Source: Diphasiastrum complanatum
Taxonomy: Eukaryota; Streptophyta; Lycopodiopsida; Lycopodiales; Lycopodiaceae
Length of the DNA: 64,000 bases
Direction of reading: 5' to 3'
NCBI GenBank assembly: GCA_029204225.1
Contig: MU832142.1
Span: 21,081-85,080, forward strand
In this document: piece by piece, positions 11,350 through 22,519 of the stretch
Numbering within the stretch: the first letter of the stretch is position 1
Layout of the letters: each line of letters opens with the position of its first letter
Translations under genes and position numbers: made by a program
The notes under the pieces: model-generated
Seen by the model: the letters and a program-made list of their open reading frames with translations, nothing else
Databases searched by the model: none
Told to the model about the DNA's origin: nothing

Positions 11350-12431
11350 GTGCTATCTGCTTGGAGACGAATCTAAATCTGAATCTAGTTCAAATTCTTC
11401 CAGTTCCGAGTCTAATTCCAATGATTTATTAGACACAGACACTGATGATGCAGATCAAAGGAAGAAACGAAAGTCCAAACGAAAAGAAGATAGCAAAACC
11501 ACTGAGGACAAGTTTGCGACATCTAAAGTTGAAAAGCTTTGGAAAAGTAATATGGCTGAGCTTAATAAGAAGTTCAACGATCTGAAAGTTCAAATTTCAG
11601 AAGTTGCAAACAAGAGACAGAAGGCTTCTTCTTCGAACTTAGGACTATGGTGTACGAAATGCGGTACATCTGGACACTCTAAAGAAGAATGTAAATCTGT
11701 GAACGTAAAGTATGTCGAAGACCCTTCCCAAGAAATGCTACACAATCCACCTAAATTTGTTGGTCATGCAATCAAGTCTACCAATTCGACGAAACCCGTA
11801 TCGGGAAATTGCTATAAGTGTGGTGAACCAGGACATTTTTCACCTAACTGTCCGCAGCCACGAAAGCCGATCGGATATATACCTTTATGCTCGAACTTTT
11901 AAGAATCTGGCCACAAGTATCCAGACTGTCCACAACCGCAGAACTCGCGTCCAAAGTACCAGTACGTTGCTACACCTGCTGCTGCTGATTCAAAAGTAAA
12001 ACCTTCGGCGGATGCTGTTGTGCAGAAGATTGATGTCATCAAAACCAAACAGACAAAGACAGGTGACCAATCTTGGCCAAGATGTTGAGATGTTATTTAA
12101 AGTGACTACGAGAAGCAAAAGCTCCTGGAAACCTGACACAAAAGTATCTTCAAAGAAGCGAAGAAATTCCTCGAAGAAGAAATCTTCGAACAAGTTTATA
12201 ACGAAGGAAGATCTTAAAGCTAATCTTGATTACAATCGTGATGCAACCAAGTTATTCTCAAAGGATATTTCTGCGGAAGCGAAAGAAATTATCAATGCCG
12301 AATTACAGACAACCGCTGTAGAGAAGAAAATCACATTTGAGAAAGAGGACGTGGAAATTACGAAGACAAAACTTTCGGAGGCTACTATTGACAAGCCTAT
12401 CTCGAAAGCGAAGATGAAAGACTATGAATAG
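11350..12431 (+). pseudogene. Retroelement gag/nucleocapsid-like remnant with zinc knuckles
   Basis: From about 11350 the sequence codes for a Ser/Asp-rich then Lys-rich stretch. It then gives CTKCGTSGHSKEEC and CYKCGEPGHFSPNC, two CX2CX4HX4C knuckles of retroelement nucleocapsid type (within 11552-11902). A third knuckle, ESGHKYPDCPQP, lies just past an in-frame TAA at 11900. A second open stretch (12012-12431) is rich in Lys, Ser and Glu and ends at a stop. No protease, RT or integrase follows. It is either a gag-only non-autonomous element or a deleted Ty3/copia copy. Flanking 141-bp repeats support a retroelement. Confidence 0.65.
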
Positions 12432-12673
12432 AGCATCCAAGATTATACTTTCTGATCTCTGTTCTCCACACTGCTAAGTGTGAGTGATCTTGAGTCTATT
12501 AGCAATCTCTTATGCACTACTTAAATCACTCTTGGTCAAACAGTTACAATAGTTCATTACAGTCGTTTGCTAGGTTTCTGTAAAGTTGATCTAAAGCACT
12601 GTTTGTAAACTAATTTACTCATTTGCGTGAATACTTTGTATTTGGCACCCGAGTAACATATCACTTTGGTACA

Positions 12674-12813
12674 GTTTTCCACAGTCACTAATAGAGAAGT
12701 ATGTATACATGTGAAATGCTAGTCCCTGCCTAAGGAATTGAGTTATTGATCTGTATTCATGGTTGTAACGAAGATATATGTTTCTAACATATTCGCGAAC
12801 TATTTGAGTTCTT
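12674..12813. repeat. 141-bp direct repeat, right copy
   Basis: Second copy of the repeat at 10855-10995, same orientation, ending TTTGAGTTCTT. The sequence after it differs from that after the left copy. Confidence 0.7.
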
Positions 12814-13690
12814 GCATCAAGCACGTAGGCTTTTGGCCCCGGTGTGTTGACAGCCACATTTTTTTTAACAGCTACCCGGAGCGCCACGTCAGTGGGCAGC
12901 CAAAAACATGATTCCATAAGCAATGTCACGTTGTGTCCAATGATACATATAACTTCAACGTGGCTATTAGTCTCACACATGCAAGTGGGTGCTCGGGAGA
13001 GTGGTGCAAGTGCTTGCAAAAATGGCTTGTACCCGTGAAAGTTGTGTTAGTGCTCGCAAGAAATTGGTGCCACGTCTCGTTGGTGTCCGCAAGAAATGGC
13101 GTCTGTGCTTGTAGGACAGTGGGACTGGTGCCCATGAGACAGATTTTTCTCCGACATCTTTGAATCTAGGCTTTTCCTTAGGCAGCAACACCACATGGCC
13201 CATTCCCAGTGGGCTGGGGCCAAACCCAAAACACGTGCGAGTTAGTGCTCTAAAGCCCCATCCCTCCTGCATCTTGCAACACATGGAGATTGTGCTATGG
13301 CCAAATTGTTGGGCAGTGTCTGTAAAGGAGTGTATGTAAAGGCCTTGCAAGGGCCAGGCCTCGGGCTAGGCATTGGGGACAATGCTTTGTGTGATGCTTG
13401 ATGCATTAGCTATAGTTGGAAGATGCGGCAGAATCAGTATATTTTTTTGTCCATTTAGCTTTCTTCATCTTACCCCATATGCAGCCTGTGTAAAAGCACC
13501 TTCTCTTTGCTATTTTTGCCATCAAACTTCAAAAGTCGAGGAGTAATGGTGGATCAGGAGTAATGGTGGTGGATCGCGTTAATGGTAATTGCAAGTGAGG
13601 AAGGATGGACAGCTATGGTTTGCTCTGATAGCTGCCGCCGGCCTGCCATGCCGGATCGTCAACTGCAGGTGTGTGAAAACTTAGATGCAT
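12814..13690. other. Intergenic; GC-richer, weakly repetitive
   Basis: Several overlapping short frames occur on both strands but none resembles a known protein. Between about 12960 and 13140 the words GTGCTCGCAAGAAAT, GTCCGCAAGAAATGG and GTGCTTGTAGGAC suggest a decayed tandem array of about 45 bp. Otherwise featureless. Confidence 0.35.
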
Positions 13691-13698
13691 TATAAATA
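13691..13698 (+). promoter_or_regulatory. Candidate TATA box upstream of the DUF538 gene
   Basis: TATAAATATATATT lies about 700 bp before the DUF538 start codon. A 5' UTR intron (for example donor GGTGGTAAGTTC near 14081) would be needed to bring it into range. Speculative. Confidence 0.25.
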
Positions 13699-14392
13699 TA
13701 TATTATGTGATGAGTTACACACGATCTGATGATCTTCTGTGATTATCCGTGTCTCTGTGAATGATCGCTCCTCTTCGTCGATCATTTACTGCACTGATAC
13801 TACTTTTTGGTTGTTGTACTTTGTAGGCTTCTTCTGTGATTAGACGCTATTGTTCCTGACTCATTTCTATCTGTTGGAAGGAGTTTGTAGAATACTTATT
13901 ATACTGCAGTAGTCCAGATCCTGGCGTAGTATTTCACTTAAGCGTCTTGTTGCTGTGGTCAGCATGAGTAAAGGACTTCATGTGGCTGAAGGCCGTCCAC
14001 AACAACTGGAGTTGATCAAGTTTTGACTGAAGCGATCTTAAATTTTCTGGAATCTAGAGGATTTTCAGGAGCACATCCGGTGGTAAGTTCTATTTCTTAG
14101 CTTTGGCTTGAATATCGAGATATGTCTTCGTGGATGTATTAGAAAAGTAGATCAATTGCTCCTAGTCATGAAATTCCTTTTTCATTTGAATGATAATCAA
14201 CTTATATTAGCAGATTTTCTTCGTTTATGACAGTTTATCAAAAGCGGGCCGCTTGCACATTCCATCTTGGTCTTCTTCACATAACATGGAATGTTGGATC
14301 CGAGGCTATGAACTCGTTGCTTCGTGAAGGATTCAGAACGAAGCTTTGACGATGAGAGATTGATCTCGAAAAAAGTTTGTTCGTCAAATACA

Positions 14393-14863
14393 ATGAAGCA
14401 CCGATTGTGCCTAGTGTTACAAACCTTCCTAACATTTTGCACGGTCTGTTTATTCCAGCCAAAAGGCTCTTCTGCAAAACCCAGCGTGTCTGACGAGCTA
14501 GTCGCGTATGGTTTTCCAGCAGGCTTGCTTCCAGAAACGGTGGTCGATTACGATCTCCAAACCAACGGCAACTTTAATGTTTACCTGCAAGAAGTTTGTG
14601 CCGCCACATTGCGTAAGACCTACCATGTGACATACGGCTCTACAATTTCAGGCCATTTAGAGTACGGAGCAATTTCGGGATTGTCGGGCATATCAGTTAA
14701 GGCGTTTTTCTTTAACTTGGCTATAACTGGCATTTATGTGAGCGGCAACGACCTCCTTTTTGAGGTTGGATTTGTCAGTGCCAAGTTCCCTGTGACAAAC
14801 TTCGATGAAAGCCCCATATGCCAGTCGGATTTCAGCATGTTTTCGCCTGGGGTTACCAGCTAG
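14393..14863 (+). CDS. DUF538 family secreted protein
   Basis: A 156-residue protein. Residues 1 to about 28 form a signal peptide (MKHRLCLVLQTFLTFC core, then cleavage near GSSA). The rest matches the plant DUF538 fold: SVSDELVAYGFPAGLLPE, then a beta-rich stretch with HLEYGAISGLSGISVK and LAITGIYV, and the closing VGFVSAKFPVTNFDESPIC. Length and order fit the family, which is plant-specific. Its biochemical role is not settled; some members respond to stress. The frame is open further upstream but only with non-ATG codons, so the ATG at 14393, which starts the signal peptide, is the natural start. Intronless as seen here. Likely extracellular or in the secretory path (inference from the signal peptide). 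Confidence 0.9.
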   Translation: MKHRLCLVLQTFLTFCTVCLFQPKGSSAKPSVSDELVAYGFPAGLLPETVVDYDLQTNGNFNVYLQEVCAATLRKTYHVTYGSTISGHLEYGAISGLSGISVKAFFFNLAITGIYVSGNDLLFEVGFVSAKFPVTNFDESPICQSDFSMFSPGVTS

Positions 14864-14889
14864 ACGTTTTCCTGTCTCTCTCTGCCTCT

Positions 14890-14919
14890 CACACACAGAC
14901 ACACACACACACACACACA
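14890..14919. repeat. (CA)n microsatellite
   Basis: CA dinucleotides with one GA interruption, 27 bases after the DUF538 stop codon and so probably in its 3' UTR. Confidence 0.9.
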
Positions 14920-15240
14920 AGCTATTACGACGCTTCTACGTTTCTACCTGCGTCTTTTGGCTATCGTAAAATTACTATTTCGTTTCATTTTTTAGCCCGT
15001 TGCATTTTCTTAGCAGAAGACCTCAATATTTATTGTAAATGGATTGGTAAAGCGGAAAAGTGGATTCATAATGACCAGTGGGTTGTTGTATTGTGGCCGT
15101 ATGATGTGCAATTGCTCTTGTGAAAGGTGCAAGTTTCAGCCTGGTGGAGGGTGGAGTTCCTCACCTCTCTCCCACTCAGGGTGCGGTTGGTACTGCTACT
15201 GATTGAAACGCCGCGCCTACACCTGAAGGGTGATCATGTT

Positions 15241-15260
15241 CTCTCTCTCTCTCTCTCTCT
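15241..15260. repeat. (CT)10 microsatellite
   Basis: Ten CT units, not within a recognisable gene. Confidence 0.85.
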
Positions 15261-15362
15261 GTGCGTGGAAATTTATGTCTATTATCATCCCATTTGGGAC
15301 TTTCCGAACATCAATTTTATAAATTTACTCTGCTGGAAACCCTTCCTCCCGAAGGATTGTCG

Positions 15363-15576
15363 TCTAGAATTTCCGGAGTGAATATTATTATTTTGTGCTA
15401 TCAATCCCAAGAAACTCATCTCTGTGGACTGTGTATTGTAGCTTATCTGGAAGGATCCTTCTAGAGACCTCTAGAATTTCGAGTGAATATTATTATTTTG
15501 TGCTATTAATCCCCAAGAAACTCATCTCTGTGGACTGTGTATTGTAGCTTATCTAGAAGGATTCTTCTAGAGACTT
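15363..15576. repeat. Tandem duplication, 2 x 107 bp
   Basis: TCTAGAATTTC..GAGTGAATATT to CTTCTAGAGAC is repeated twice head to tail (15363-15469 and 15470-15576) with only a few differences. TCTAGA lies at the junctions. Confidence 0.85.
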
Positions 15577-17810
15577 CGTTCAACTGTTCAGAACACAGGC
15601 TGTGTGTAAATACTGGAATCACTGCTTAGCTGTAAGAGATAAGTTTTATAATGAAGAGGATACTCGACTTATTAGGGTTTAGCGTTATGGTGTTGAAAGT
15701 TGTTCGGCATTTTTCTGTTTGTAATGTGTGGTTCAATTCTTGAAGAGCTGGATTGTACTTTTATTAACAGAATTGGATGGAAGGGCTTGCTGCTAATCTA
15801 GGCCTGTAGAAAGAGACAATAACATAGCTGAAAGGTTCTTTCTTGCGTTGCAAAGGGAAAATTGCTGTTCATGTTTTCTTCTCATTTCAAGTTTGTTGTA
15901 CCTGAGATTTTGTTATCTGCTGTCTCCCAATTCAAGTTTTTGAAAAGCGCTGGGTGGCTGTGATAGATATTTCTGTTTAATTCTTAAGCCAAGAACCATG
16001 CTCACCTTTATATGGTAGAATGCAACAATGCTACATACCTTGTTGCAACTTGCCAGTGTCTGGATGGTTGAAGAATGAAACTGGAAACTGGAAAATCTAG
16101 GAACTTTAAATGATGGGGTTTTGAGCCTTATTTGCTAAGTTTCAATGAAACAGCTTGGATAGAGTATGCTTTGGGTCGATTCTAACCAAGAGTGTTTAAA
16201 TGCAAGAACGTTATTGTGGCAAATAATCATAGATTGGTTGTTTTCCCTCAGCAAGTTACTTGTCAATCATTTAACTAAAAGTTTGAATGTATTTCTTTTG
16301 CAGGGGTTTTACTAGTTACTGGACAGTTTAAGAGGATTAAGAGAAATGTTTTACTGCATAAATAAAAATCAACACATAACAGAGGAACCGAAGATAGAGA
16401 GAAATCACCACAATTGCTTCAATAGAAGGATTAATGGACACAGAATGACCTGACAAAATCATTCTTTGACTTACATAGGAGAAATAGAGATCTATGTAGA
16501 GTTAGAGGTGTTTTTTACTTGTATACCCTCCCAACCTTAGGCAGAGGAAATAAGTTCTAACAGGCGCACCTATTAGTGGAGGACAGAAGGTGTATGTTCC
16601 AGTCATCTGTGATATATTGTAATTGTTACATACGCATTGTGTATCTTGTGCAACAACCAGGCCGGATCATATGTAAATCCAATCACAATCAGGCTTTCAC
16701 ATAATAATCATATATACTATGAGTTTGTTGATCTAACAACTTAAAGGTTGTGGGGCATGCAAGAGGTCGTTCAAATAAAATATAATCATTTCAATAATGT
16801 CAATAAAAAATACATTTTGGCATTCTCCGAACGTAAAACTAGGTTGTGAGCATGTTAGCTAGATTAGCCAAGAAGCACAAGTTGTGTTAGCTAAATGGTA
16901 TTTTACTAGTTTAGATTTTAAAAAAGTATTAAATTAAGTTAGAAAGCACAATGTCAATAAATTTATTTGGAATATGATGACCTACCCTAGAAAAAGAGGA
17001 ATACTATTTCTCAAGCTTTTGTTTGAAAGATAGATTTTAGGTGATTTTATACAAAACATAGCTCTTTGTATATAGACAAATTGTTAGATGCTATAATTGA
17101 TAGAAATTGGTTGTGCATGTGGGTATTTAATATGGGAGTTCATAAAATGCATTTTTGTAGCTGTTGCACTGTGTCAAGTCGTCTACTTCTGAATCATTGA
17201 ATAAGTTGAGATTCGAACTTGATGTGATATCAGGTATGGATTCAAGAACTTCAGTTAAAATTAATTGATTATAAATTGCCTAATGATCTCCAAATTAGAA
17301 AAAATCAATATTTCTATAAAGCTAAAATAAAAAAACTACAAAGCTAAAACAAGAAATCAAATAAGAAACAGAGATTAATGGATCAAAAAAGAGATTAATG
17401 GATCAAAAAGTGATCCAAAGCAATTTGAACATTAGAAATTCAAAAAAACTAAAAAAAGAAAGCTGTAAAAGCCAAGAACCTCTCAATCTAAATATAATCA
17501 TGGATCATCACAATGTAAATTGGATCTTATGTTCTGATACCACAAATTTTATGTGCCAAACGCAATCAGATAACCATAATAAAATCCTAGAGCTAGAATA
17601 AAGATATGTACAAAACATTCATCAATAGGATTGAAGGGATGGAAGTAAATCAATACAAAATGGGGACGAGATTCATGTGGATTGGGCACATGAGACCTAG
17701 CAAACTCTATTCCCAAGGCCACATTCACAAAGAAGAAGCTAAGCTCTCTCATTTGAGAGCCAAAAGATCAAGTGGAGCCTTACATGGATAAACGGTGCAT
17801 TTCGTCAGGC
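15577..17810. other. Intergenic, no gene seen
   Basis: AT-rich sequence without coding similarity. A 19-bp unit GAGATTAATGGATCAAAAA is duplicated at about 17371-17408. GTTCTGATACCA at 17531-17542 resembles a minus-strand copia primer-binding site, but no LTR end was found beside it. Confidence 0.35.
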
Positions 17811-17819
17811 TGTGCCATC

Positions 17820-18363
17820 AAAAACTATAAATAGATTAGTTTTAAGTTCTTCAAAGATTGAATCAAGTTAGAAGTTCAAACTCATTCTTCTTCTCCTCTC
17901 TATTCCGCCATAGGCATAGAATGACTAGGAATAAGCTATCGCGCTTACAACTTGTATAAGGGCAAAATTTATAGCAGAATAAAATGCTCTATTATCATAG
18001 TGCAATCAGAGTAGTCAGCGGAAGCATTAAGCAACTACAATTCATCATCTTTAATACAGACTACTTTCGCTACTATCTTGTTCTATTGTTTCTGTTATTC
18101 TCGCTTATTATGATCTAAACTTATGATTTTAAATACTGGCATAATGATCCAATCATCATTCATTTTTCCAAAACTTGTGAACTAGTAAAGCTATATTGGG
18201 ATAGTAGTGAATCGATTTTGTTATTACATTAACTATCGCTATTACTATAGATTATCCCAATTGATTTTGTTATTACATGAACTGTCGCTACTACTATAGA
18301 TTATCCCAATCGACAATCATTGTCAAATAGTTACTCGACTAATGAACAACTTATCTTTCAACA
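17820..18363 (+). repeat. LTR of copia B
   Basis: Ends ...CTTATCTTTCAACA directly before TGGTATCAGAGC. It aligns, in the opposite orientation, with the LTR of copy A at 6381-6815. A TATA box (CTATAAATAG, near 17823) marks the U3/R part. The exact 5' end is not fixed; it may lie slightly upstream at a TG. Confidence 0.75.
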
Positions 18364-19350
18364 TGGTATCAGAGCTCGTTATCTTAATATCAATGCGTAT
18401 TGCCAGATTTAATATCTAAATCAGATTTTGTCTACGATGGATGTGTCATCTTCAAATTCTATCAAGAAGTTGGATGGCGACAACTATCACTTATGGAAAT
18501 TCAAAATGAGGGTGATCCTGCAAGCTAAAGAGCTTTGGAAAGTTGTCAAAGGTATTGAGGCACCGACCATTATCAAATGAAAGCAGAAGGATGAAAAGGC
18601 ATTCGCCCTTATCACTCTCAACATTAGTGATAATCAAATCAGTCATATTTGAAGTGCTCGAACTTCGTTGGAGGCTCGGAATATTTGCAGCACTCTCTAT
18701 GACATTAGAGACATGACTACCAAACTTTACCAGAGAAAACAATTTTTTCTCATTCAAAATGGCTGATTCAGATTCAATTACAAATTATTGGAACAACTTC
18801 AAAAATCTTCTTGAGCAGATTTCTTCAGAAAAATCAAGGAATTTGGACTGATGGTGGTGGTGAATTCATTTCGACTGAATTCAAAGACTTCTACAAAGCT
18901 CATGGCATTCTTAGGTAGCATACCACTAGCTATTCTCCACAGTCAAATGGAATGGCATAATGTAAACATTGTACACTTGTCTAATGTGCAAAAAGCATGA
19001 TGTTACATGCAGGTTTGTCGAAGACTGTCTAGGCGTCTCGACAACTGCATATCTTCAAAATTGACTTACAACCAAAGCCTTAGTCGACAACGTGTGGACG
19101 GTTCAAACCTGTCGGTAAGGCATCTTTGAACTTTCGATTGTATTGCTATCACACAAATTCCAACAAAACTTCGAAAAAAGCTAGATTCTACTAGTTCTAA
19201 GTCCTTCTTTGTTGAATATTCTTCAAATCATAGGGCTTATAGGATATACAATCTAGTGACTAAGAAGATTACAGTTAGTAGAGATGTTATCTTTCTTGAA
19301 GATCTATTTGTTGATCTCAAGGGAAAGGAGAAAATTACAGATATTTAGTT
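18364..19350 (+). mobile_element. Ty1/copia retrotransposon B, internally deleted
   Basis: The primer-binding site TGGTATCAGAGC at 18364-18375 is followed by gag from an ATG at 18436 (same N-terminus as copy A). Near 18835 the sequence jumps directly into the integrase core at TDGGGEFIST, so zinc knuckle, protease and the first half of integrase are deleted. The catalytic Glu codon is a stop (TAA near 18958). The integrase C-terminal part (YRIYNLVTKKITVSRDVIF) runs to about 19350, where a stop ends it. RT and RNase H are absent. It is the same family as copy A and also lacks polymerase. Confidence 0.8.
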
Positions 19351-20269
19351 GGCTACAATTTTGCAATTTGTCTGTCTCTATTTTATGTTAAATTTTTGGC
19401 AAATTATTTTAACTGTTAAGCTATGTATGGATAGATCTTGAAGTTAGCTTTCAAGAGGTACTGATTTTACTTCATTTGGATCAATATTATGGAAGTAATA
19501 ATATTTTATCGTGGCTGGGACATATTTGGCAAATTTGAAAATTATATTTTGTATTTTTTGGTGAGAGAGAAGCACTTCAATTTTTCATTTTTGAAGTTCA
19601 ATTCTTTTGTATATTATTTTTAGTTTTCTTATTTTGAAAGTTTGTAGGTTTTTCATTAAAAAGAAAAATCAAATTACTCTAATTCTACCTTCGCCAACCC
19701 TAATTAACCCTCGCCAATTAGGTTAAAAAAATTGAAAATAGAGCAAAAAAATCTGCTTAAAATTTTAAACTCTTGAAAAAAAAACCTAAACGTAAGACAA
19801 TTTTGGCCCCACCTTTGCCCTTTCACATTCTATGCCCCCTCCATTGGCTGAATTATACCTCTTCACACTTCCCTCTCATCATGACTTTCCCCCGCACGCT
19901 TAGCTCCAAACCCCCCCCCCCCCCCCTCCCCCCCTCTCGCTCATTCTCTCTGTTGTGGCAACCTCCATGTTGTTTCACCTGACCCAAAAAAAAAAATTCT
20001 ATCGTCACTCAGGGCGCGATGTGTCTAGGGGCCCGTGTCCAATAATTTTTTTTTCTTTTACGACTTTTTTTAAAAAAAAATTCTATGGTCATCGCAATTT
20101 TTTTCACAAGCATTTGAATGATTTATGCAAGTGACCGTTACAAAAAAAAAAAATTGCACTAAAATTTTCAAAATTTCCACGATTCTTGAAAATTTTAAAC
20201 GAACACTACAATGTTTCATGGAACTCAAAACTTTATGCAATTTACTTTGTAGATTTTTCATTGTACTTA
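19351..20269. other. AT-rich intergenic stretch
   Basis: No coding similarity. It holds a run of about 17 C near 19911-19928 and several A and T homopolymers, plausible sites of assembly error. Confidence 0.35.
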
Positions 20270-20945
20270 ATTAAATAAATTTGCTCTTTAATTTTTTATT
20301 AGGTTCAACAAATTTTTTAATTCGTGGATCAAATTCAGTTGGTACAAAAGCAACTGTTTCATTTACTATCATGTTGACATCTTCATTATTTATCCACAAC
20401 ATTATGCGGGCATGTACTGAATCTCGATTTTGAAATTCATAATGTATAACATAATGTTGCACTCTTCTAAGTATTGTTTTAGATGATGAGATAAAAAAAA
20501 ATTTAATTTTGATAAATTTGAACATTCAAGAGGGCAATTTCTCCAATCATATTTGTTATTTACATTTTTGATGATTTTTTCGATTTCATTGATTTCTAAT
20601 CATCGTGTATTTGTTGTTTCATCCAATGTTAAAGTTAAAAGAAAATGTGGTAAAGCCCATTTTTCTACTATCGTCATCAAATTACTTAAGTTTCGACGAT
20701 GCCATGCTGGAGTACATGAAATATTTTGGCGAAGGATATATTTCAATACATTTTTAAATATATCTTGTTCGTTGCATTTTGATTTTTTGCAAGAAAATCA
20801 ATAATATGTTTTTCTATAATCATAGTTTTTATATAGTTTGATATTAATACTACTTTTTGTGATTGATATATAATAATTATGATGGTGGATAGATAGTATA
20901 TAACTAAAAGAAAAACTTCTATTCTCATTTTTATATTTTCCATAA
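20270..20945 (-). pseudogene. Helitron Rep (Helitron-like N) region, decayed
   Basis: Read on the minus strand, 20800-20530 gives TPAWHRRNLSNLMTIVEKW, then LPHFLLTLTLDE, then EINEIEKIIKNVNNKYDW and CPLECS. The frame from 20525 to 20271 then gives YVIHYEFQNRDSVHARIMLW, followed by NETVAFVPTEFDP. This order and wording is that of the Helitron replication-initiator region. Helitron Rep proteins carry a HUH motif, usually HAH, inside the xHAHIxLW segment. Here it reads HAR, so the second metal-binding His is lost. At least two frameshifts and a stop interrupt the frame. No helicase domain follows downstream (below 20270). Confidence 0.75.
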
Positions 20946-20954
20946 AATTGATTT

Positions 20955-21590
20955 TTGTATCATAATGTCCATGACCAAAGGAAAATCATTGCAAAATGCT
21001 ATGAAAGTATTCCTCTTAATGGTCCGGATGGGCTAAAAATAATAATACAAAAAATGATAAGGTATGCATTCAAGTCTTGTAAAAACAAAAAACTTGCCTA
21101 TCAGCGAGCCTTAAGCAATTTGACTGGAAATGGGTGACCAATCAGACTGATAATTGGACTGTGATTGACATAGAACCTCTTTGCTAGTATAATGATATAC
21201 TGATTGACAATTGCATAGTAAGATTAGGAAATAGGACTTGGAAACAGGTCTGTGGTATTCCTATGGGTTTTGTCTGTTCCCCTACTTGGTGTAACTGGTA
21301 TTTGTCATTCTATAAAATACATTTTATGAAAAGACTGGCCAGGCTTGGAAAAGTGGAATAGCTACGTGCCTTCAAGCATACTTTCCGTTATATTGATGAT
21401 ATTTGTTTCATAAACAACACAGATGCTCTTGTATTTCTAGACAAGGAGCAACCTCGTATCGATGATAATGCCTTATGGATCTATCCCTTGGAGTACCTCA
21501 CTATTGAAAAAAAAGACGCTTCAGATAACACTTTAATTTTATGAATATTACCACTACCTTTGATTCTTTATCAGGAAAATAAAAATGGAA
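20955..21590 (+). pseudogene. GxPMG/YIDD reverse transcriptase fragment (Penelope-like or related)
   Basis: The first frame (20955-21130) gives IIAKCYESIPLNGPDGLKII and KKLAYQRALSNLTGNG. A frameshift leads into 21131-21544, which is open except for two TAG codons. It carries CGIPMGF (21254 onward, the RT B motif) and FRYIDDICFINNTD with YIDD at 21389-21400 (the catalytic C motif). After another shift FNFMNITTTFDSLSG follows. The spacing, the GIPMG motif and a YIDD box suit Penelope-like or other non-LTR, non-copia reverse transcriptases better than copia (YVDD) or gypsy (FLDD). I saw no endonuclease. It lies antisense inside the minus-strand Helitron remains. Confidence 0.7.
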
Positions 21591-21639
21591 GAAAAGTTTC
21601 TAATATAAATAAATTTTTTAATTCAAAATTAATTTTTAA

Positions 21640-22350
21640 GCAAAGGTGTGGATCGAAGTAAATGATTCATTTCATGTCTTAAAATAAGATTTGAATATTA
21701 AAAAATATCGTTTTTATTTAATGGACATGTACTATTCGGAGTTACATCTTCTAAAATTATATCTGTTGATTTTTGGATCAGATGTCATTGTTTCATAAGG
21801 TATTCTATTTTTATCCATGAATTCATTAAGGGTATTCTCAAATAAAATATATAATCTTTTTTTCATTTTATCTATTTCATGTAAGGTTTTAAATTCTATC
21901 AGATTGCATTATGATTTATATTATGTATGATTATATCTTCTAAGATTGGAATTTAATTTTTTTGAGAATCATCAAAAAGATCGAAACAAGCAATTAAATT
22001 ATCAAACAAAGATTTCTTTTCAATTATTTTTGTAATGAAAGAAATCATTTTTTTAGTTGTTTCGATTGATACATCTATTTATAACATAGCTTATAATCAG
22101 ATAGGATGTAAACTTAATAAGGATTGTATATATCTTGGTGACATAAAAAGAAAATATATTATACAATCTCTTTTTTTGACATACTTTACATACAGACCGA
22201 TTATTTATATTGTTATTTTCGTATGTATTTTCACAAAGAAATGTGTTTGCAATTGCATAAGGTGGAATGACATGTTTATTTTCAAATATTAAAAATTGAT
22301 TTTCATCAAAATTAAGTAACAATATTTCACAAATTGCACAACATTTCATA
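21640..22350 (-). other. Decayed AT-rich coding-like stretch, perhaps upstream part of the Helitron
   Basis: Minus-strand pieces look coding: CCAICEILL and CKVCQKKRLYN (possible zinc-binding pairs, 22349-22150), SLFDNLIACFDLFDD (near 22000), and EFKTLHEIDKMKKRLYILFE (near 21880), each in a different frame. They lie where the N-terminus of the Helitron protein should be once the RT insertion is ignored. I recognise no family, so the assignment rests on position only. Confidence 0.3.
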
Positions 22351-22519
22351 TTTTTTATAATTTAATTTGTTATATTATTCCATACATTATCTAATTCATT
22401 AATCTCATGCCAACTATTGATTGTAAAAAATTGGAAAAGACTAAAGGGGGTATATTTAGCATGTGTTTGTGAGAACAAGAGAACTACTAAAGAGGATGTA
22501 TCTTTGACATGTGGTTTGT

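Noticed and set aside
12615-13350. Cluster of overlapping frames of 60-134 codons on both strands
   Set aside because: No family resemblance, no consistent strand, Cys/His content explained by GC-richer local composition.
14324-14392. N-terminal extension of the DUF538 protein
   Set aside because: Starts with GTG; the ATG at 14393 begins a good signal peptide.
17531-17790. Possible minus-strand copia LTR beside GTTCTGATACCA
   Set aside because: The adjoining sequence does not start with TG and no second copy was found; it also abuts the LTR of copy B.
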